Assembly (NCBI RefSeq): GCF_029894165.1
Contig: NZ_JARXXU010000001.1
Location: forward strand, 1,178,001 to 1,242,000
Direction of reading: 5' to 3'
DNA length: 64,000 nucleotides
DNA from: Aurantimicrobium minutum
Lineage (GTDB): Bacteria; Actinomycetota; Actinomycetes; Actinomycetales; Microbacteriaceae
Shown one piece after another: positions 1 to 9,018 of the stretch; within the stretch, counting starts at the first letter, position 1; each line of letters opens with the position of its first letter. The notes beneath the pieces are model-generated. The model made no database searches. It saw only the letters and a list, made by a program, of their open reading frames with translations, and was not told the DNA's origin. Made by a program: the position numbers and the translations under genes.

Positions 1-511
1 AAAGAAGATCATCGGGTAGTGAGTAACCGGTGAAACCTTCTGCCATAGCCAGCACGAAGAGAACGAAACCAATCGACCAGTTCAGTTCGCGTGGCTTACG
101 GAACGCACCGGTGAAGAATACGCGGAGCATGTGCAGACCGATGCTGGCAACGAAGAGCAGAGCAGCCCAGTGGTGAACTTGACGCATCAGAAGTCCGCCA
201 CGGATATCAAAGGAAATATCTAGTGTCGACGCCATAGCAGCAGACATTTCGATTCCCTTGAGGGGGACATAGGAACCCTCGTAGTGGACCGGAGTCATTG
301 AAGCCTGGAAGAAGAACGTCAAGAAGCTACCAGAGAGCAGAATGATGACGAAGCTGTAAAGTGCTACTTCTCCCAAAAGGAATGACCAGTGGTCGGGGAA
401 AACTTTACGACCAAACTCTTTGACAGCACCAGAAATACTGGTTCTCTCATCGAGGTAGTTGGAGAACTTGCCGACTACTCCGCTCTGTGCGGGTGCAGTT
501 ACGCTACTCAT
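1..511 (-). CDS. qcrB: Cytochrome bc1 complex cytochrome b subunit, N-terminal part (cut by window edge)
   Basis: This is the membrane cytochrome b of the actinobacterial menaquinol:cytochrome c reductase. About 170 N-terminal residues are present; the remainder lies left of base 1. The visible protein starts [11 protein letters not shown], then has a first membrane helix ([18 protein letters not shown]) and the haem-binding helix with [15 protein letters not shown], followed by [12 protein letters not shown] and GYSLPDDLL, all typical of QcrB. The ATG (509-511) overlaps the TGA of qcrA (508-510), so the two genes are translationally coupled at the end of ctaE-qcrC-qcrA-qcrB. The complex forms a supercomplex with the aa3 oxidase in this phylum (family knowledge). 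Identity is secure; only the missing C-terminus is unknown. Confidence 0.95.
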   Translation of the reverse strand, partial: MSSVTAPAQSGVVGKFSNYLDERTSISGAVKEFGRKVFPDHWSFLLGEVALYSFVIILLSGSFLTFFFQASMTPVHYEGSYVPLKGIEMSAAMASTLDISFDIRGGLLMRQVHHWAALLFVASIGLHMLRVFFTGAFRKPRELNWSIGFVLFVLAMAEGFTGYSLPDDLL

Positions 512-1572
512 TTAGAACGCTCCCAGAAGCTAGGACCTACAGGTTCGGTGAAGTCACTCGTTGCGACAAGGTATCCCTCAGCATCAACGGTGATAGGAAG
601 TTGGGGCAAGGGACGTGCGGCGGGGCCAAAGATCACAGCACACTCATTCGCAATATCAAACTGTGACTGGTGGCAAGGGCAAAGCAGGTGGTGCGTTTGC
701 TGCTCGTACAATGCAACAGGGCAACCCACGTGGGTACAAATTTTGGAGTACGCGACAATGCCGTCGTAGGACCAGCTTTCACGCTCAGCACTGGTCCAGT
801 TGAGGTCCTCTTTTTTCAAGCGAACAAGAAGAACAGCTGCCTTTGCTTTTTCATCGAGCATTTCGTGCTCAGGGAGATCAACAAGACCTTCAGGAATGAC
901 CTGGAATGCAGAACCGATAGTCAACTCGGATGCCTTGATAGGTGTTCCCTGCGGGTCACGAGTCAGGCGGGTGCCCTTCTTCCACATGGTGTGCTTGAGA
1001 AGATTGTTGGGGTCTTGGTCCATAGGAGCGAGACCACGGAAAAGTGCAATTGCAGGGAGTGGGAATGCAATGAGTGCACCAATAAGTCCGTTACGAATCA
1101 AGGTACGGCGGCTAAATCCTGATTCTTCGTCAGATTCACGGAAAATCTCTACAGCTCGAGCTCGAGTTTCCTCGGTTCCACGCACTGGGTGACGGTAATC
1201 AATCGCTTCCTTGTCGGCCATGACAGCCTTACCCCAGTGCACAGCGGCAATACCGATGGCCAAGAGAGAGAAGGCAATACCCAAGCCTAAGTACAGAGTG
1301 TTCATTCGAACTGAGTGAATGTTCTCAGGTTCGATGGGGAAGAACATGTAGGCGTACACAGCGAAAACACTGGCTGCAATAGAAATGTAGAACAACCAGT
1401 AGACAACACGCTCAGCGCGCTTTGCCGCCTTGGGGTCAAGATCAGTAATGCGTGGGCGGTGTGGGGGTAAGCCTGGGTTGGTGAATGCATCGGGGGATAC
1501 AACACCAGTACCGGTTACTTCTGCACTACCTGCAGGAACGATGTCGGCTGTGCCGTTCTCGTTCTTAGCCAT
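508..1572 (-). CDS. qcrA: Cytochrome bc1 complex Rieske iron-sulfur subunit
   Basis: This Rieske [2Fe-2S] subunit passes electrons from menaquinol to the dihaem cytochrome c. The protein has 354 residues. It shows the long N-terminus of actinobacterial QcrA, with three membrane segments ([20 protein letters not shown], a second around [21 protein letters not shown], and a third after a twin-arginine-like SRRTLI). The C-terminal Rieske fold carries both cluster boxes, CTHVGC and CPCHQSQFD. The twin-arginine pair directly before the third helix fits the known Sec/Tat dual insertion of actinobacterial Rieske proteins. It overlaps qcrB by 3 bases and follows qcrC after about 38 bases. Confidence 0.96.
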   Translation of the reverse strand: MAKNENGTADIVPAGSAEVTGTGVVSPDAFTNPGLPPHRPRITDLDPKAAKRAERVVYWLFYISIAASVFAVYAYMFFPIEPENIHSVRMNTLYLGLGIAFSLLAIGIAAVHWGKAVMADKEAIDYRHPVRGTEETRARAVEIFRESDEESGFSRRTLIRNGLIGALIAFPLPAIALFRGLAPMDQDPNNLLKHTMWKKGTRLTRDPQGTPIKASELTIGSAFQVIPEGLVDLPEHEMLDEKAKAAVLLVRLKKEDLNWTSAERESWSYDGIVAYSKICTHVGCPVALYEQQTHHLLCPCHQSQFDIANECAVIFGPAARPLPQLPITVDAEGYLVATSDFTEPVGPSFWERSK

Positions 1573-1610
1573 GGTTCTCCTTCAGGTTCTTTCTCAAAAT
1601 TTCGAAAGTC

Positions 1611-2417
1611 TTAGTTGGACTTCGCTGTAATCCACACAGTGAGTGCAACGATTGCGCCCAAACCGAATATCCAGAGGAACAAACCTTCGGAAACTGGTCC
1701 GAGGTTGCTCAACTGAATACCACCGGCCGAGGGGTTTTCTTCAATGTAAGAGAGGTAAGAAATGATGTCTTTCTTCTCTTCAGGTGTGAGGTTGAGGTCG
1801 TTGAAAACAGGCATGTTTTGAGGGCCAGTCAACATTGCTTCGTACACGTGAACCGCAGCCACACCGGTGAGTTCAGGAGCGTACTTACCTTCGGTAAGAG
1901 CTCCACCTGCACCTGCCACGTTGTGACACATTGCGCAGTTGATTCGGAACAGCTCTCCACCGTTAGAAACATTTCCACCTTCAAGCTGTGATGCAGTGGG
2001 AATAGAGGGGCCCGGAGCAAGGGAGGCTACATAGGCAGCCAAAGCTTGGGTTTGCTCATCAGTGAACTGAACAGGCTTTTGTTCGGCTTGAGGACCTGAC
2101 ATCTGCATAGGCATTCGACCGGTGCCTACTTGGAAGTCAACTGCAGCTGAACCAACACCAATGAGACTTGGGCCATTCTCTGTGCCCTGTGCCTGCTGTC
2201 CGTGACACGTTGCACAGTTTGCGGCAAAGAGTTTCTGGCCTTCCTCGATGACAGCAGGGGAGGTAAGGTCCACAGCTGCATTTGCAGAGGCAGAACTAAA
2301 TGCCGCATAAGCGCCGCCTGTTGCGACGAGACCCACCAGGATCAATGCAACAGAAGCAATTGGCCCGCGACGTCCGCGACGTCGCTGTGCTTTGTTGTCA
2401 GACATGTTCTTACGCAT
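1611..2417 (-). CDS. qcrC: Cytochrome bc1 complex dihaem cytochrome c subunit
   Basis: QcrC is the dihaem c-type cytochrome that replaces separate cytochromes c1 and c and feeds electrons directly to the aa3 oxidase. Two CXXCH haem motifs are visible, CATCHG and CAMCHN, each at the head of a cytochrome c fold. A basic N-terminus (QRRRGRRG) precedes a signal-anchor helix, and a C-terminal helix (GLFLWIFGLGAIVALTVWI) anchors the protein. The start is uncertain: a TTG at 2424-2426, an ATG at 2415-2417 and an ATG at 2403-2405 are in frame, and none has a strong ribosome binding site. I take the first ATG, giving about 268 residues. The gene lies 22 bases after ctaE. Confidence 0.94.
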   Translation of the reverse strand: MRKNMSDNKAQRRRGRRGPIASVALILVGLVATGGAYAAFSSASANAAVDLTSPAVIEEGQKLFAANCATCHGQQAQGTENGPSLIGVGSAAVDFQVGTGRMPMQMSGPQAEQKPVQFTDEQTQALAAYVASLAPGPSIPTASQLEGGNVSNGGELFRINCAMCHNVAGAGGALTEGKYAPELTGVAAVHVYEAMLTGPQNMPVFNDLNLTPEEKKDIISYLSYIEENPSAGGIQLSNLGPVSEGLFLWIFGLGAIVALTVWITAKSN

Positions 2418-2439
2418 GAACTTCAATACCGTCCGTTAG

Positions 2440-3069
2440 TTATCTGAGTACGTAGATGACGAGGAAGAGGCCAATCCAGACCACGTCCACGAAGTGCCAG
2501 TAATAGGAAACAACAATCGCACTCGTTGCTTCTTTGTGTCCAAAGTTCTTGACCGCGAATGCGCGACCAATAACCAAGAGGAATGCAATCAGACCACCCG
2601 TTACGTGGAGACCGTGGAAGCCAGTGGTGAGGTAGAAGGCGGTTCCGTATGCATTTCCGTTGAGCGTAATTCCTTCGCTCACCAGCATGGCGTATTCGTA
2701 TACCTGGCCGGTTACGAAGATCGCACCGAGTACATAAGTGAGGAAGAACCACTCCACCATGCCCCACTGAGAGGGCTTCCAACCGGTAGAACGTGACTGC
2801 AAACGCTCAGCAGCAAACACACCAAACTGAGCCGTCACGGAGGACGAAACAAGGATGATGGTGTTCGTCAAAGAGAACGGAAAGTTCAACAATGCCGAGT
2901 CAGTTGCCCACATTTCGGGGACGGCGGAACGCAGTGTGAAGTAAATCGCGAAGAGGCCTGCGAAGAACATAACTTCGCTGCCAAGCCACACGATTGTGCC
3001 GACCGCAACAGGGTTGGGTCGATTCACAGTTGCCGTTAGGGATGCTGGTGTAATAGTCGCTGCTGTCAC
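2440..3069 (-). CDS. ctaE: Cytochrome c oxidase subunit III
   Basis: Subunit III of the aa3-type oxidase, an all-helical membrane protein. Motifs include [20 protein letters not shown] at the N-terminus, [16 protein letters not shown] in the middle, and [18 protein letters not shown] at the C-terminus, all diagnostic. An upstream ATG at 3159 gives a 239-residue frame, but the extra residues look non-coding and cross the divergent trpD start. The GTG at 3067-3069 gives 209 residues, the usual length. It sits six bases after a CATAAT box, which suggests a leaderless mRNA. First gene of ctaE-qcrC-qcrA-qcrB. Confidence 0.95.
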   Translation of the reverse strand: MTAATITPASLTATVNRPNPVAVGTIVWLGSEVMFFAGLFAIYFTLRSAVPEMWATDSALLNFPFSLTNTIILVSSSVTAQFGVFAAERLQSRSTGWKPSQWGMVEWFFLTYVLGAIFVTGQVYEYAMLVSEGITLNGNAYGTAFYLTTGFHGLHVTGGLIAFLLVIGRAFAVKNFGHKEATSAIVVSYYWHFVDVVWIGLFLVIYVLR

Positions 3070-3075
3070 CCTTCC

Positions 3076-3081
3076 ATTATG
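3076..3081 (-). promoter_or_regulatory. Probable -10 box of a leaderless ctaE promoter
   Basis: On the minus strand CATAAT is followed by six bases (GGAAGG) and then the ctaE GTG. This spacing would put the transcription start on the start codon itself. The GGAAGG looks like a ribosome site, but it abuts the GTG with no spacer and so could not act as one. No convincing -35 hexamer is visible. Confidence 0.45.
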
Positions 3082-3133
3082 CCGGAATACGAGTTGGGCT
3101 GGGCAGCAATCGACGTCCGCCACGCTGTGCAAG

Positions 3134-3139
3134 TACCCT
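3134..3139 (+). promoter_or_regulatory. Probable -10 box of a leaderless trpD promoter
   Basis: TACCCT is followed by seven bases and then the trpD ATG at 3147. No Shine-Dalgarno sequence is present between them. The TAnnnT form and the spacing fit an actinobacterial leaderless start. The same arrangement recurs at 10506 and 19360. No clear -35 is seen. Confidence 0.4.
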
Positions 3140-3146
3140 GATAGAC

Positions 3147-4205
3147 ATGGTTCACTCATCTGCCTGGCCCGATCTCATCGCACAGCTCATCGACGGTAGT
3201 GATTTATCGATTGAACAGGCGGACTGGGCCATGAACCAGATCATCACGGGAAACGCCACAAACACTCAAATCGGAGCATTTCTCACCGCACTGCGCGCAA
3301 AAGGTGAATCAGTGGATGAAGTCTTAGGTTTTCGCGACGCCGTTCTTTCAAATGCACTCGAACTCCCTGTTTCGTCACGTGCTCTGGACATCGTGGGCAC
3401 CGGGGGAGACCGTCACAACAGCGTGAACATCTCAACAACTGCATCCATCGTCGCTGCAGCTGCAGGAATACCTGTTGTCAAACATGGCAATAGGGCTGCA
3501 AGTAGCGCCTCTGGCTCCTCAGACGTCCTGTCTGAGCTTGGAATCAATCTGTCTCTCACGAATGTTCAAGTAGCCGACGTACTCGAAACTGCTGGCATTA
3601 CATTTGCCTTTGCTGCCGCCTTTCATCCTGGATTCCGCCATGTTGCAGAAGCACGACGAGAACTCGGAATCCCGACAATTTTCAATGTTCTGGGGCCACT
3701 GTGTAATCCTGCCCGCCCTGACGCTTCCGCCGTGGGAGTAGCTCAACTCGACAGGATTCCCTTGGTAACAGGGGTTTTCCAATCGCGGGATGCGACGGCA
3801 CTGGTATTTCGTGGAGACGACGGGTTGGACGAACTGACAACAACCGGTCATTCACATATCTGGGAGATCTCTCGAGGACAAATTGTGGAACATGATCTTG
3901 ATCCACTAGAACTTGGTATTCCTCGAGCAAATCTTGCTGATTTCCGCGGGGGTGAACCTTCTTACAATGCAGAAGTCTTGAAAGACACCCTGACCGGAAC
4001 GACAGGCCCAATTCGTGACATCGTTTTGCTCAATGCTGCAGCAGGAATGACAGCATTTGAACTGGCTCAAGATTCAACTCAGGTCCTTCGCCCCATCAAG
4101 CTCCGTCTCGCTGAACAGCTTGAACGTGCTGCTGCGGTCATCGATTCGGGTGCAGCAACATCAAAACTGGAGCAATGGGTTTTGGCGACAAATAGCTATA
4201 GCTGA
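3147..4205 (+). CDS. trpD: Anthranilate phosphoribosyltransferase
   Basis: TrpD transfers the phosphoribosyl group of PRPP onto anthranilate, the second step of tryptophan synthesis. The 352-residue protein shows the [18 protein letters not shown] loop, [22 protein letters not shown] and the acidic DDGLDEL motif. It is separated from the other trp genes (41732-46916) and sits divergently from ctaE, a placement also known in other Actinobacteria. Its last 10 bases overlap the end of convergent glpK, with no terminator between them. The start ATG has no ribosome site and is probably leaderless. Confidence 0.96.
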   Translation: MVHSSAWPDLIAQLIDGSDLSIEQADWAMNQIITGNATNTQIGAFLTALRAKGESVDEVLGFRDAVLSNALELPVSSRALDIVGTGGDRHNSVNISTTASIVAAAAGIPVVKHGNRAASSASGSSDVLSELGINLSLTNVQVADVLETAGITFAFAAAFHPGFRHVAEARRELGIPTIFNVLGPLCNPARPDASAVGVAQLDRIPLVTGVFQSRDATALVFRGDDGLDELTTTGHSHIWEISRGQIVEHDLDPLELGIPRANLADFRGGEPSYNAEVLKDTLTGTTGPIRDIVLLNAAAGMTAFELAQDSTQVLRPIKLRLAEQLERAAAVIDSGAATSKLEQWVLATNSYS

Positions 4206-5731
4206 ACAGAATCTTCGTCGATCCAGTTCAAGCTTCGTTGAACAGCTTTATTCCACACCCGAAGCCGTGATTCTCTTTCTTCCTGAGTGAACTGTGGAAG
4301 CCAGCGTTTTTCTTCTTTCCACAGAGTACGAAGTTCATCTGTAGACGACCAGAACCCCACAGCCAGGCCAGCTGCATACGCCGCGCCTAACGCAGTTGTT
4401 TCAGCCACGACAGGTCGAATAACGGGAACCCCCAAGATGTTGGCTTGGAACTGCATCAGGGTTTCATTCGCGATCATTCCGCCGTCAACACGCACTTCAG
4501 AAAGGGGGACACCCGTATCAGAATTGGTTGCCTGAAGTACTTCCTGCGTCTGAAAAGCAACTGCCTCAAGCGCTGCACGGGCTATGTGCCCTTTGTTCAC
4601 AAATCGAGTAAGTCCAACGATGACACCACGGGCATCTGGACGCCAATGGGGAGCGAAGAGACCACTGAAGGCTGGCACGAAGTAGGCACCACCATTGTCT
4701 TCGACACTGAGTGCAAGGGTTTCGACTTCTGCAGCAGAAGAAATAATTCCTAAGTTGTCACGGAGCCACTGTATGAGAGAGCCAGTGACGGCTATTGAGC
4801 CCTCAAGTGCGTAATGTGCTGGTTGAGTACCGAGCTTGTATGCGACTGTGGTCAACAATCCATTTCGTGAATGAATAATTTCTTCGCCCGTGTTGAAGAT
4901 CAGGAAATTCCCAGTGCCGTAGGTGTTTTTTGCTTCTCCAGCTGTAAATGCAGCCTGACCAAACGTGGCTGCTTGCTGGTCTCCAAGAATCCCAGAAACA
5001 GGAACGCCTGGGAGAATCTCAGAACAATGACCATAAATCTCAGATGAAGATTTAATTTCGGGGAGCATTGCGCGGGGGATCGAAAACGCCTCAAGGAGCT
5101 CTTCCTCCCACTGAAGCGTTTCAAGGTTCATCAAATACGTGCGGGAGGCATTGGTGACATCAGTAATGTGAACCCCACCGTTGATTCCACCAGTTAAGTT
5201 CCAGACAAGCCAGGAATCAATAGTTCCAAAGGCTAATTCGCCTCTCTCCGCTGATGTCCGTGCACCCGGGACGTGTTCTAATATCCATGCGATTTTGGAC
5301 GCAGAGAAATATGTCGCAAGTGGCAGGCCAGTAACGGAGGAATATCTTGATACATCTGAAACTTCTGAACCATGCACCGTCGCTACATCATCAACTATGT
5401 ACTGCGATCGCGTGTCCTGCCAGACAATAGCGTTATAGACGGGACGTCCAGTTTGTGTGTTCCACACCACTGCAGTTTCGCGCTGATTGGTGATCCCGAC
5501 AGCAACTATTGCAGAACTTTCCATACCCGCTTGGGAAACCGCTTCAGTAATAACTGTTTGCGTATTCGCCCAAATCTCGAGGGGGTCATGTTCGACCCAT
5601 CCACTTTTAGGAAATATTTGGGTTGTTTCAAGCTGACCAGTGCCGCGTTTCATACCATCATGATCAAAAACAATGGCCCGAGTGCTCGTGGTGCCATTAT
5701 CAATTGCGAGGACATATCGCTCAGTAGTCAT
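4196..5731 (-). CDS. glpK: Glycerol kinase
   Basis: Glycerol kinase phosphorylates glycerol to sn-glycerol 3-phosphate in the cytoplasm. The 511-residue protein is full length for the FGGY family. It shows the ATP phosphate loop [18 protein letters not shown], the glycerol-binding WVEHDP and NQRE motifs, [11 protein letters not shown], and [15 protein letters not shown] near the end. It follows two MFS transporter genes after a 19-base gap, and the three probably form one transcript. The visible context has no glpF or glpD. The neighbouring transporters belong to a sugar or drug-like MFS group, so their role in glycerol uptake is not established. Confidence 0.96.
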   Translation of the reverse strand: MTTERYVLAIDNGTTSTRAIVFDHDGMKRGTGQLETTQIFPKSGWVEHDPLEIWANTQTVITEAVSQAGMESSAIVAVGITNQRETAVVWNTQTGRPVYNAIVWQDTRSQYIVDDVATVHGSEVSDVSRYSSVTGLPLATYFSASKIAWILEHVPGARTSAERGELAFGTIDSWLVWNLTGGINGGVHITDVTNASRTYLMNLETLQWEEELLEAFSIPRAMLPEIKSSSEIYGHCSEILPGVPVSGILGDQQAATFGQAAFTAGEAKNTYGTGNFLIFNTGEEIIHSRNGLLTTVAYKLGTQPAHYALEGSIAVTGSLIQWLRDNLGIISSAAEVETLALSVEDNGGAYFVPAFSGLFAPHWRPDARGVIVGLTRFVNKGHIARAALEAVAFQTQEVLQATNSDTGVPLSEVRVDGGMIANETLMQFQANILGVPVIRPVVAETTALGAAYAAGLAVGFWSSTDELRTLWKEEKRWLPQFTQEERESRLRVWNKAVQRSLNWIDEDSVQL

Positions 5732-5750
5732 GCCGAGACGCTATCAGGAC

Positions 5751-6953
5751 TCACGCCAAATAGCTCTCTGCTTCTTGAGTATTCACGGGACGAGCCGCTC
5801 CTGCAAAAAATACAGCGGCCGCGACGCAAGCTGCCAGTAAGTAAAACATGTTGAGTAAACCCCACGATTGACCGACGAAGCCAAGTAGAGGAGGGCCGAC
5901 TAGAAAAGCGATGTATCCAAAGGTGGTTACTGTTGCTACGCGTCCAGACGAGTTTTCGCCGTCTGCAGCTGCAGAGATGAACAAAGGGAATCCCAATGCG
6001 ACGCCAGCACCCCAGAGGCCGGCACCTACCCATGCCAGATAAATAGTGGGGGAGAGGATCACTACAAGTATCCCCACCACTCCCGCGAGTCCGAAGGCCC
6101 GGAGGGCAAAAACACGACCAAATCTATCCACTAGCTTTCCACCAGTAAACCGAGTAACAACCATCGCAGCGGTCATGATGGCAAAAGTTATTCCTGCAGT
6201 GGTTGTGTCCAATTTGTAATCATCAACAACAGAGAGGGCTAGCCAGTCATTTGAACCGCCTTCTGCCAGTGAAAGTCCCATGATTCCGAGCCCCAAAAAG
6301 ACAATCCGCTTGTCAAGCAGAGGCGTTTTTCTCACAGTCCTCGTTGAAGGCAAAATATTTACTGACTTCTCTAGGCGACCAGTTGCTACAGGTAGTTTTT
6401 TGTAGGTCCACCACGCAATTACTGTTGTTCCGATTGCTAAAACGAGTACCTGGAAAACTAAGGGAAAATCGGTGACAATCGCCGCTGTTCCAATTCCGGC
6501 TCCGGTCAGGGCACCCAAACTATATGCACCATGTAACTGGGGAAGCAGACTTTTGCCTCGACGCTTTTCTAGTTCTGCACCCTCAACGTTGATACCGACG
6601 TCGCCAATTCCGTAACCTAAACCGCTGATAAGTCCACCGAAAGCAACACCGACCGGGCTCGCTATAACGAGTGACAGACCTTGAATTGTTTGTCCGATAC
6701 CTAAAACTGTGAAACCGAGTATTACAGCAGTTCGTGCTCCAAACCTTGCAATAAATCTGCCGGCTAGTAAAAGCGATGTCATTGCACCCACGGAACTGGC
6801 AAACAGGACCCAGCCGAGAATCGCTATCGAGACTTGAATCGAGCTTCTCACTTCAGGAAGTCGAACCAGCCAGGCTGACATTCCAATCCCAAAAATATAG
6901 AAATAACTTGTCAGCACAGTTATAGATCGCTGAACAGACGGGGTGACCGTCAT
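5751..6953 (-). CDS. MFS transporter, downstream tandem copy
   Basis: A 400-residue major facilitator permease with about twelve hydrophobic segments. It is closely similar to the gene just upstream. Shared signatures are GINVEGAELEKR versus AINIEGANVDRS, SLLPQLHGAYSLGAL versus SLLPSIHGAFSVGTL, RFTGGKLVDRFGR versus RLTGGPVVDRLGR, and GFVGQSWGLL versus GFIGQSLGLF. The pair therefore arose by tandem duplication. The TGGxxxDRxGR loop is the MFS signature between helices. Its ATG overlaps the upstream gene's stop by four bases, and glpK follows. The substrate cannot be told from sequence; YbjJ/FucP-like permeases are the nearest general comparison. Confidence 0.88.
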   Translation of the reverse strand: MTVTPSVQRSITVLTSYFYIFGIGMSAWLVRLPEVRSSIQVSIAILGWVLFASSVGAMTSLLLAGRFIARFGARTAVILGFTVLGIGQTIQGLSLVIASPVGVAFGGLISGLGYGIGDVGINVEGAELEKRRGKSLLPQLHGAYSLGALTGAGIGTAAIVTDFPLVFQVLVLAIGTTVIAWWTYKKLPVATGRLEKSVNILPSTRTVRKTPLLDKRIVFLGLGIMGLSLAEGGSNDWLALSVVDDYKLDTTTAGITFAIMTAAMVVTRFTGGKLVDRFGRVFALRAFGLAGVVGILVVILSPTIYLAWVGAGLWGAGVALGFPLFISAAADGENSSGRVATVTTFGYIAFLVGPPLLGFVGQSWGLLNMFYLLAACVAAAVFFAGAARPVNTQEAESYLA

Positions 6954-8167
6954 GATTTTTGATCAATCTGTTGAACGTGTTCTTGTGTGGATTTGTTGGC
7001 AAATAATCCAGCTAGGACCAATAACGCAGGAACGATGAACGCCGTAAAGAGTCCTAATGACTGACCAATGAATCCAAGAATCGGCGGTCCTGTCACGCCC
7101 GTTACGTTGCTGGAAACAACAAGAACATTAACTCGCGACGACGAAAGACGAGGTTCTCGAGACACTGCTGCGACCGACATGGGGAAACCAAGTGAATTAC
7201 CTAACCCCCAGAGTGCAGCTCCTATGAGGGGGAGAGCAATGAAGTTTGTAGCCACCACGATGAAAATACCAACTGCGGTAATCACACCAAAGATCGCTAG
7301 AGCGCGAGATCTTCCGAGGCGGTCAACAACTGGTCCACCGGTCAACCTTCCGATCATCATTGTTCCTGCAAATACGGTGTATGCCCCTGTCGCAATGGCA
7401 GCACCGAGGCCAGCATCAACCAATGCGATCGGTAGCCATGAACTTGCGGTTGCTTCTGCGAGTGTAAAGCCGACAACAATAAAGGCGACTGCCAACGTTC
7501 GGGGTTCTTTCCACACTGAGAGCCGTTCCGTTCGTGAAGGGATCGTTTGAATGTCAGAGGTACTCATGTCTGAGGCAATGTGACGCCCAGAATCACGGGG
7601 GAGTCTCACACTCACAACAATGGCGAGTATGGACAGCGCCACTGAAATGACAGTAAACATCAGAGAAAATGAGAGGTTGAGAATGATTGCGAGGGTTCCC
7701 AATGCACCACCTACAAGCGTTCCAACGCTAAACGCACCATGAATAGAGGGAAGAAGGCTTTTCGAGGACGAACGATCAACGTTTGCACCCTCGATATTGA
7801 TGGCTAAACCCGTCGCACCGCCAGCAATACCAAATATTGAGATGAATACAGTGGCAGAGAAAACATCACCTTGTTCAGCAGCGAAACCTACTCCGGCAAG
7901 AGCAGCTCCCGCAAGAGGAAAACCAATCAATGTGGCAATTCGGGTACCAAAACGAGCAATAATTGGCCCACAAAGAAATAGGCCGAGTAGTGCACCTGCA
8001 GACATAACAAAAGCAAAGAGCCCCATTTGTGCCGTATCAAAGCCAAGTTTTTGTTGAACTTCAGGTGTTCGAGCAACCCAGGTGGCAAAGAACAAACCCT
8101 GTATTCCAAAAATAGTAAAAACGAGCCAGTACCAGGACCGGCCGGATGTCTCTGTGCGTCTCTTCAC
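6950..8167 (-). CDS. MFS transporter, upstream tandem copy
   Basis: A 405-residue major facilitator permease, first gene of the MFS-MFS-glpK transcript. It has about twelve membrane helices, beginning WYWLVFTIFGIQGLFFATWV, and the loop signature RLTGGPVVDRLGRSRAL. The start codon is GTG at 8165-8167 (VKRRTET) and the ribosome site is weak. It is the paralogue of the following gene. The high-G+C island begins about 70 bases upstream, so its original promoter may have been altered by the insertion. A TATACG element about 45 bases upstream could be the -10 box. Confidence 0.88.
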   Translation of the reverse strand: MKRRTETSGRSWYWLVFTIFGIQGLFFATWVARTPEVQQKLGFDTAQMGLFAFVMSAGALLGLFLCGPIIARFGTRIATLIGFPLAGAALAGVGFAAEQGDVFSATVFISIFGIAGGATGLAINIEGANVDRSSSKSLLPSIHGAFSVGTLVGGALGTLAIILNLSFSLMFTVISVALSILAIVVSVRLPRDSGRHIASDMSTSDIQTIPSRTERLSVWKEPRTLAVAFIVVGFTLAEATASSWLPIALVDAGLGAAIATGAYTVFAGTMMIGRLTGGPVVDRLGRSRALAIFGVITAVGIFIVVATNFIALPLIGAALWGLGNSLGFPMSVAAVSREPRLSSSRVNVLVVSSNVTGVTGPPILGFIGQSLGLFTAFIVPALLVLAGLFANKSTQEHVQQIDQKS

Positions 8168-8540
8168 CGCTCAAGCTTAGGTGAGAGGGGACAACCTTGG
8201 GATCGAGGGTGCTACTCGTATAGAAATCTAACTGGGTAGCCTAGTTATCGCTTTCCCGGCCATTCCTTCCTCCAGAAGGTGCCAGAGACTCACAACGTCA
8301 GCTTCATCGGAGGTCGCAGCGTGCCTCGAAGGGTCGAAGTGGCGCCACCGTCGTTCCGACTTCACCGCGCCGCCCATTGCGCCGCGGGTGTCTCTAGTGA
8401 CGAACTACTTGCCTTGCCGTCAGGCATCGGCACGCGAAGCAGAGTGGAGTTAGGGGCTCTCGCGAAGATTCGCATGAGGCGGGAGTTACGCGCAGACCAT
8501 CGGATGAGCCTGAAGGCCACTATCGGGGTGTCTGGACTTG
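8168..8540. other. Intergenic stretch holding the left border of the high-G+C island
   Basis: Composition changes sharply near 8240: the first 70 bases resemble the host, and the rest is markedly G+C-richer. No open frame here is convincing. A plus frame from 8279 to 8608 and a minus frame of about 70 codons (8362-8574) show no motif I recognise and run into neighbouring genes. The stretch may hold the worn end of the mobile element. A small inverted repeat, TAACT-n9-AGTTA, lies near 8229-8247. Confidence 0.5.
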
Positions 8541-8996
8541 CTACTGATCGCAGGGAATCGTTCCTGGGTCGCAATCGCGATCCGTTTCCGCGGTGGTGGC
8601 GTGGATGAGTATTGTGTGTCCGACGTGTTCGAGGCCGATCTCCAGGAGATCACGCACGTGGGAGTCCGCAATCGTGTAGTGGGCGACGCGACCGGTTCTG
8701 TGGACTTCGACGACTCGGTGGGCGCGGAGCAGCCGCAGTGCATGCGACACGGCGGATTCGCTGAGGTTGATGGCTGCTGCCAGGTCACGGACGCACATTG
8801 GTCCGTTCAGCAGTGAGATGAGGATGCGCGCCCTGTTAGGTTCGCCGAGTAGTCCGAACACGTCGGAAAGATCCGCGACGTCCTCAACGGATGGCATGCT
8901 TGCCCGGACTAGAGCGACGTGTTCGGCGTCAATCGTTCTCATCGGAGCGAGCGAATCGCGCCCGTTCTCCGTTGGTTTTGCCTGTACCCTGCCCAT
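8541..8996 (-). CDS. ArsR/SmtB-family metal sensor, CzrA-like (alpha5 site)
   Basis: A winged-helix repressor of about 151 residues. The DNA-reading region is CVRDLAAAINLSESAVSHALRLLRAH (residues 68-93), followed by the wing VVEVHRTGRVAHYTI. The C-terminal helix carries D111-S-H113, ten residues, then H124-V-G-H127. This D-x-H-x10-H-x2-H pattern is the alpha5 site of zinc/cobalt sensors such as CzrA and SmtB (established for those proteins). The gene lies 22 bases after a CDF exporter and is probably co-transcribed with it, mirroring czrA/czrB. The frame extends upstream to 9128, but ATG 8994-8996 avoids most overlap with the CDF gene; ATG 8940-8942 is an alternative. A histidine-rich tail also follows. 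Confidence 0.85.
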   Translation of the reverse strand: MGRVQAKPTENGRDSLAPMRTIDAEHVALVRASMPSVEDVADLSDVFGLLGEPNRARILISLLNGPMCVRDLAAAINLSESAVSHALRLLRAHRVVEVHRTGRVAHYTIADSHVRDLLEIGLEHVGHTILIHATTAETDRDCDPGTIPCDQ

Positions 8997-9018
8997 AGTC
9001 ACAGCGTATCGGTTCCGG

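Noticed and set aside
8279-8608. A 109-codon plus-strand frame near the left island border
   Set aside because: No recognisable domain, no ribosome site, and it overlaps the end of the ArsR gene on the opposite strand. High G+C DNA gives many such frames.
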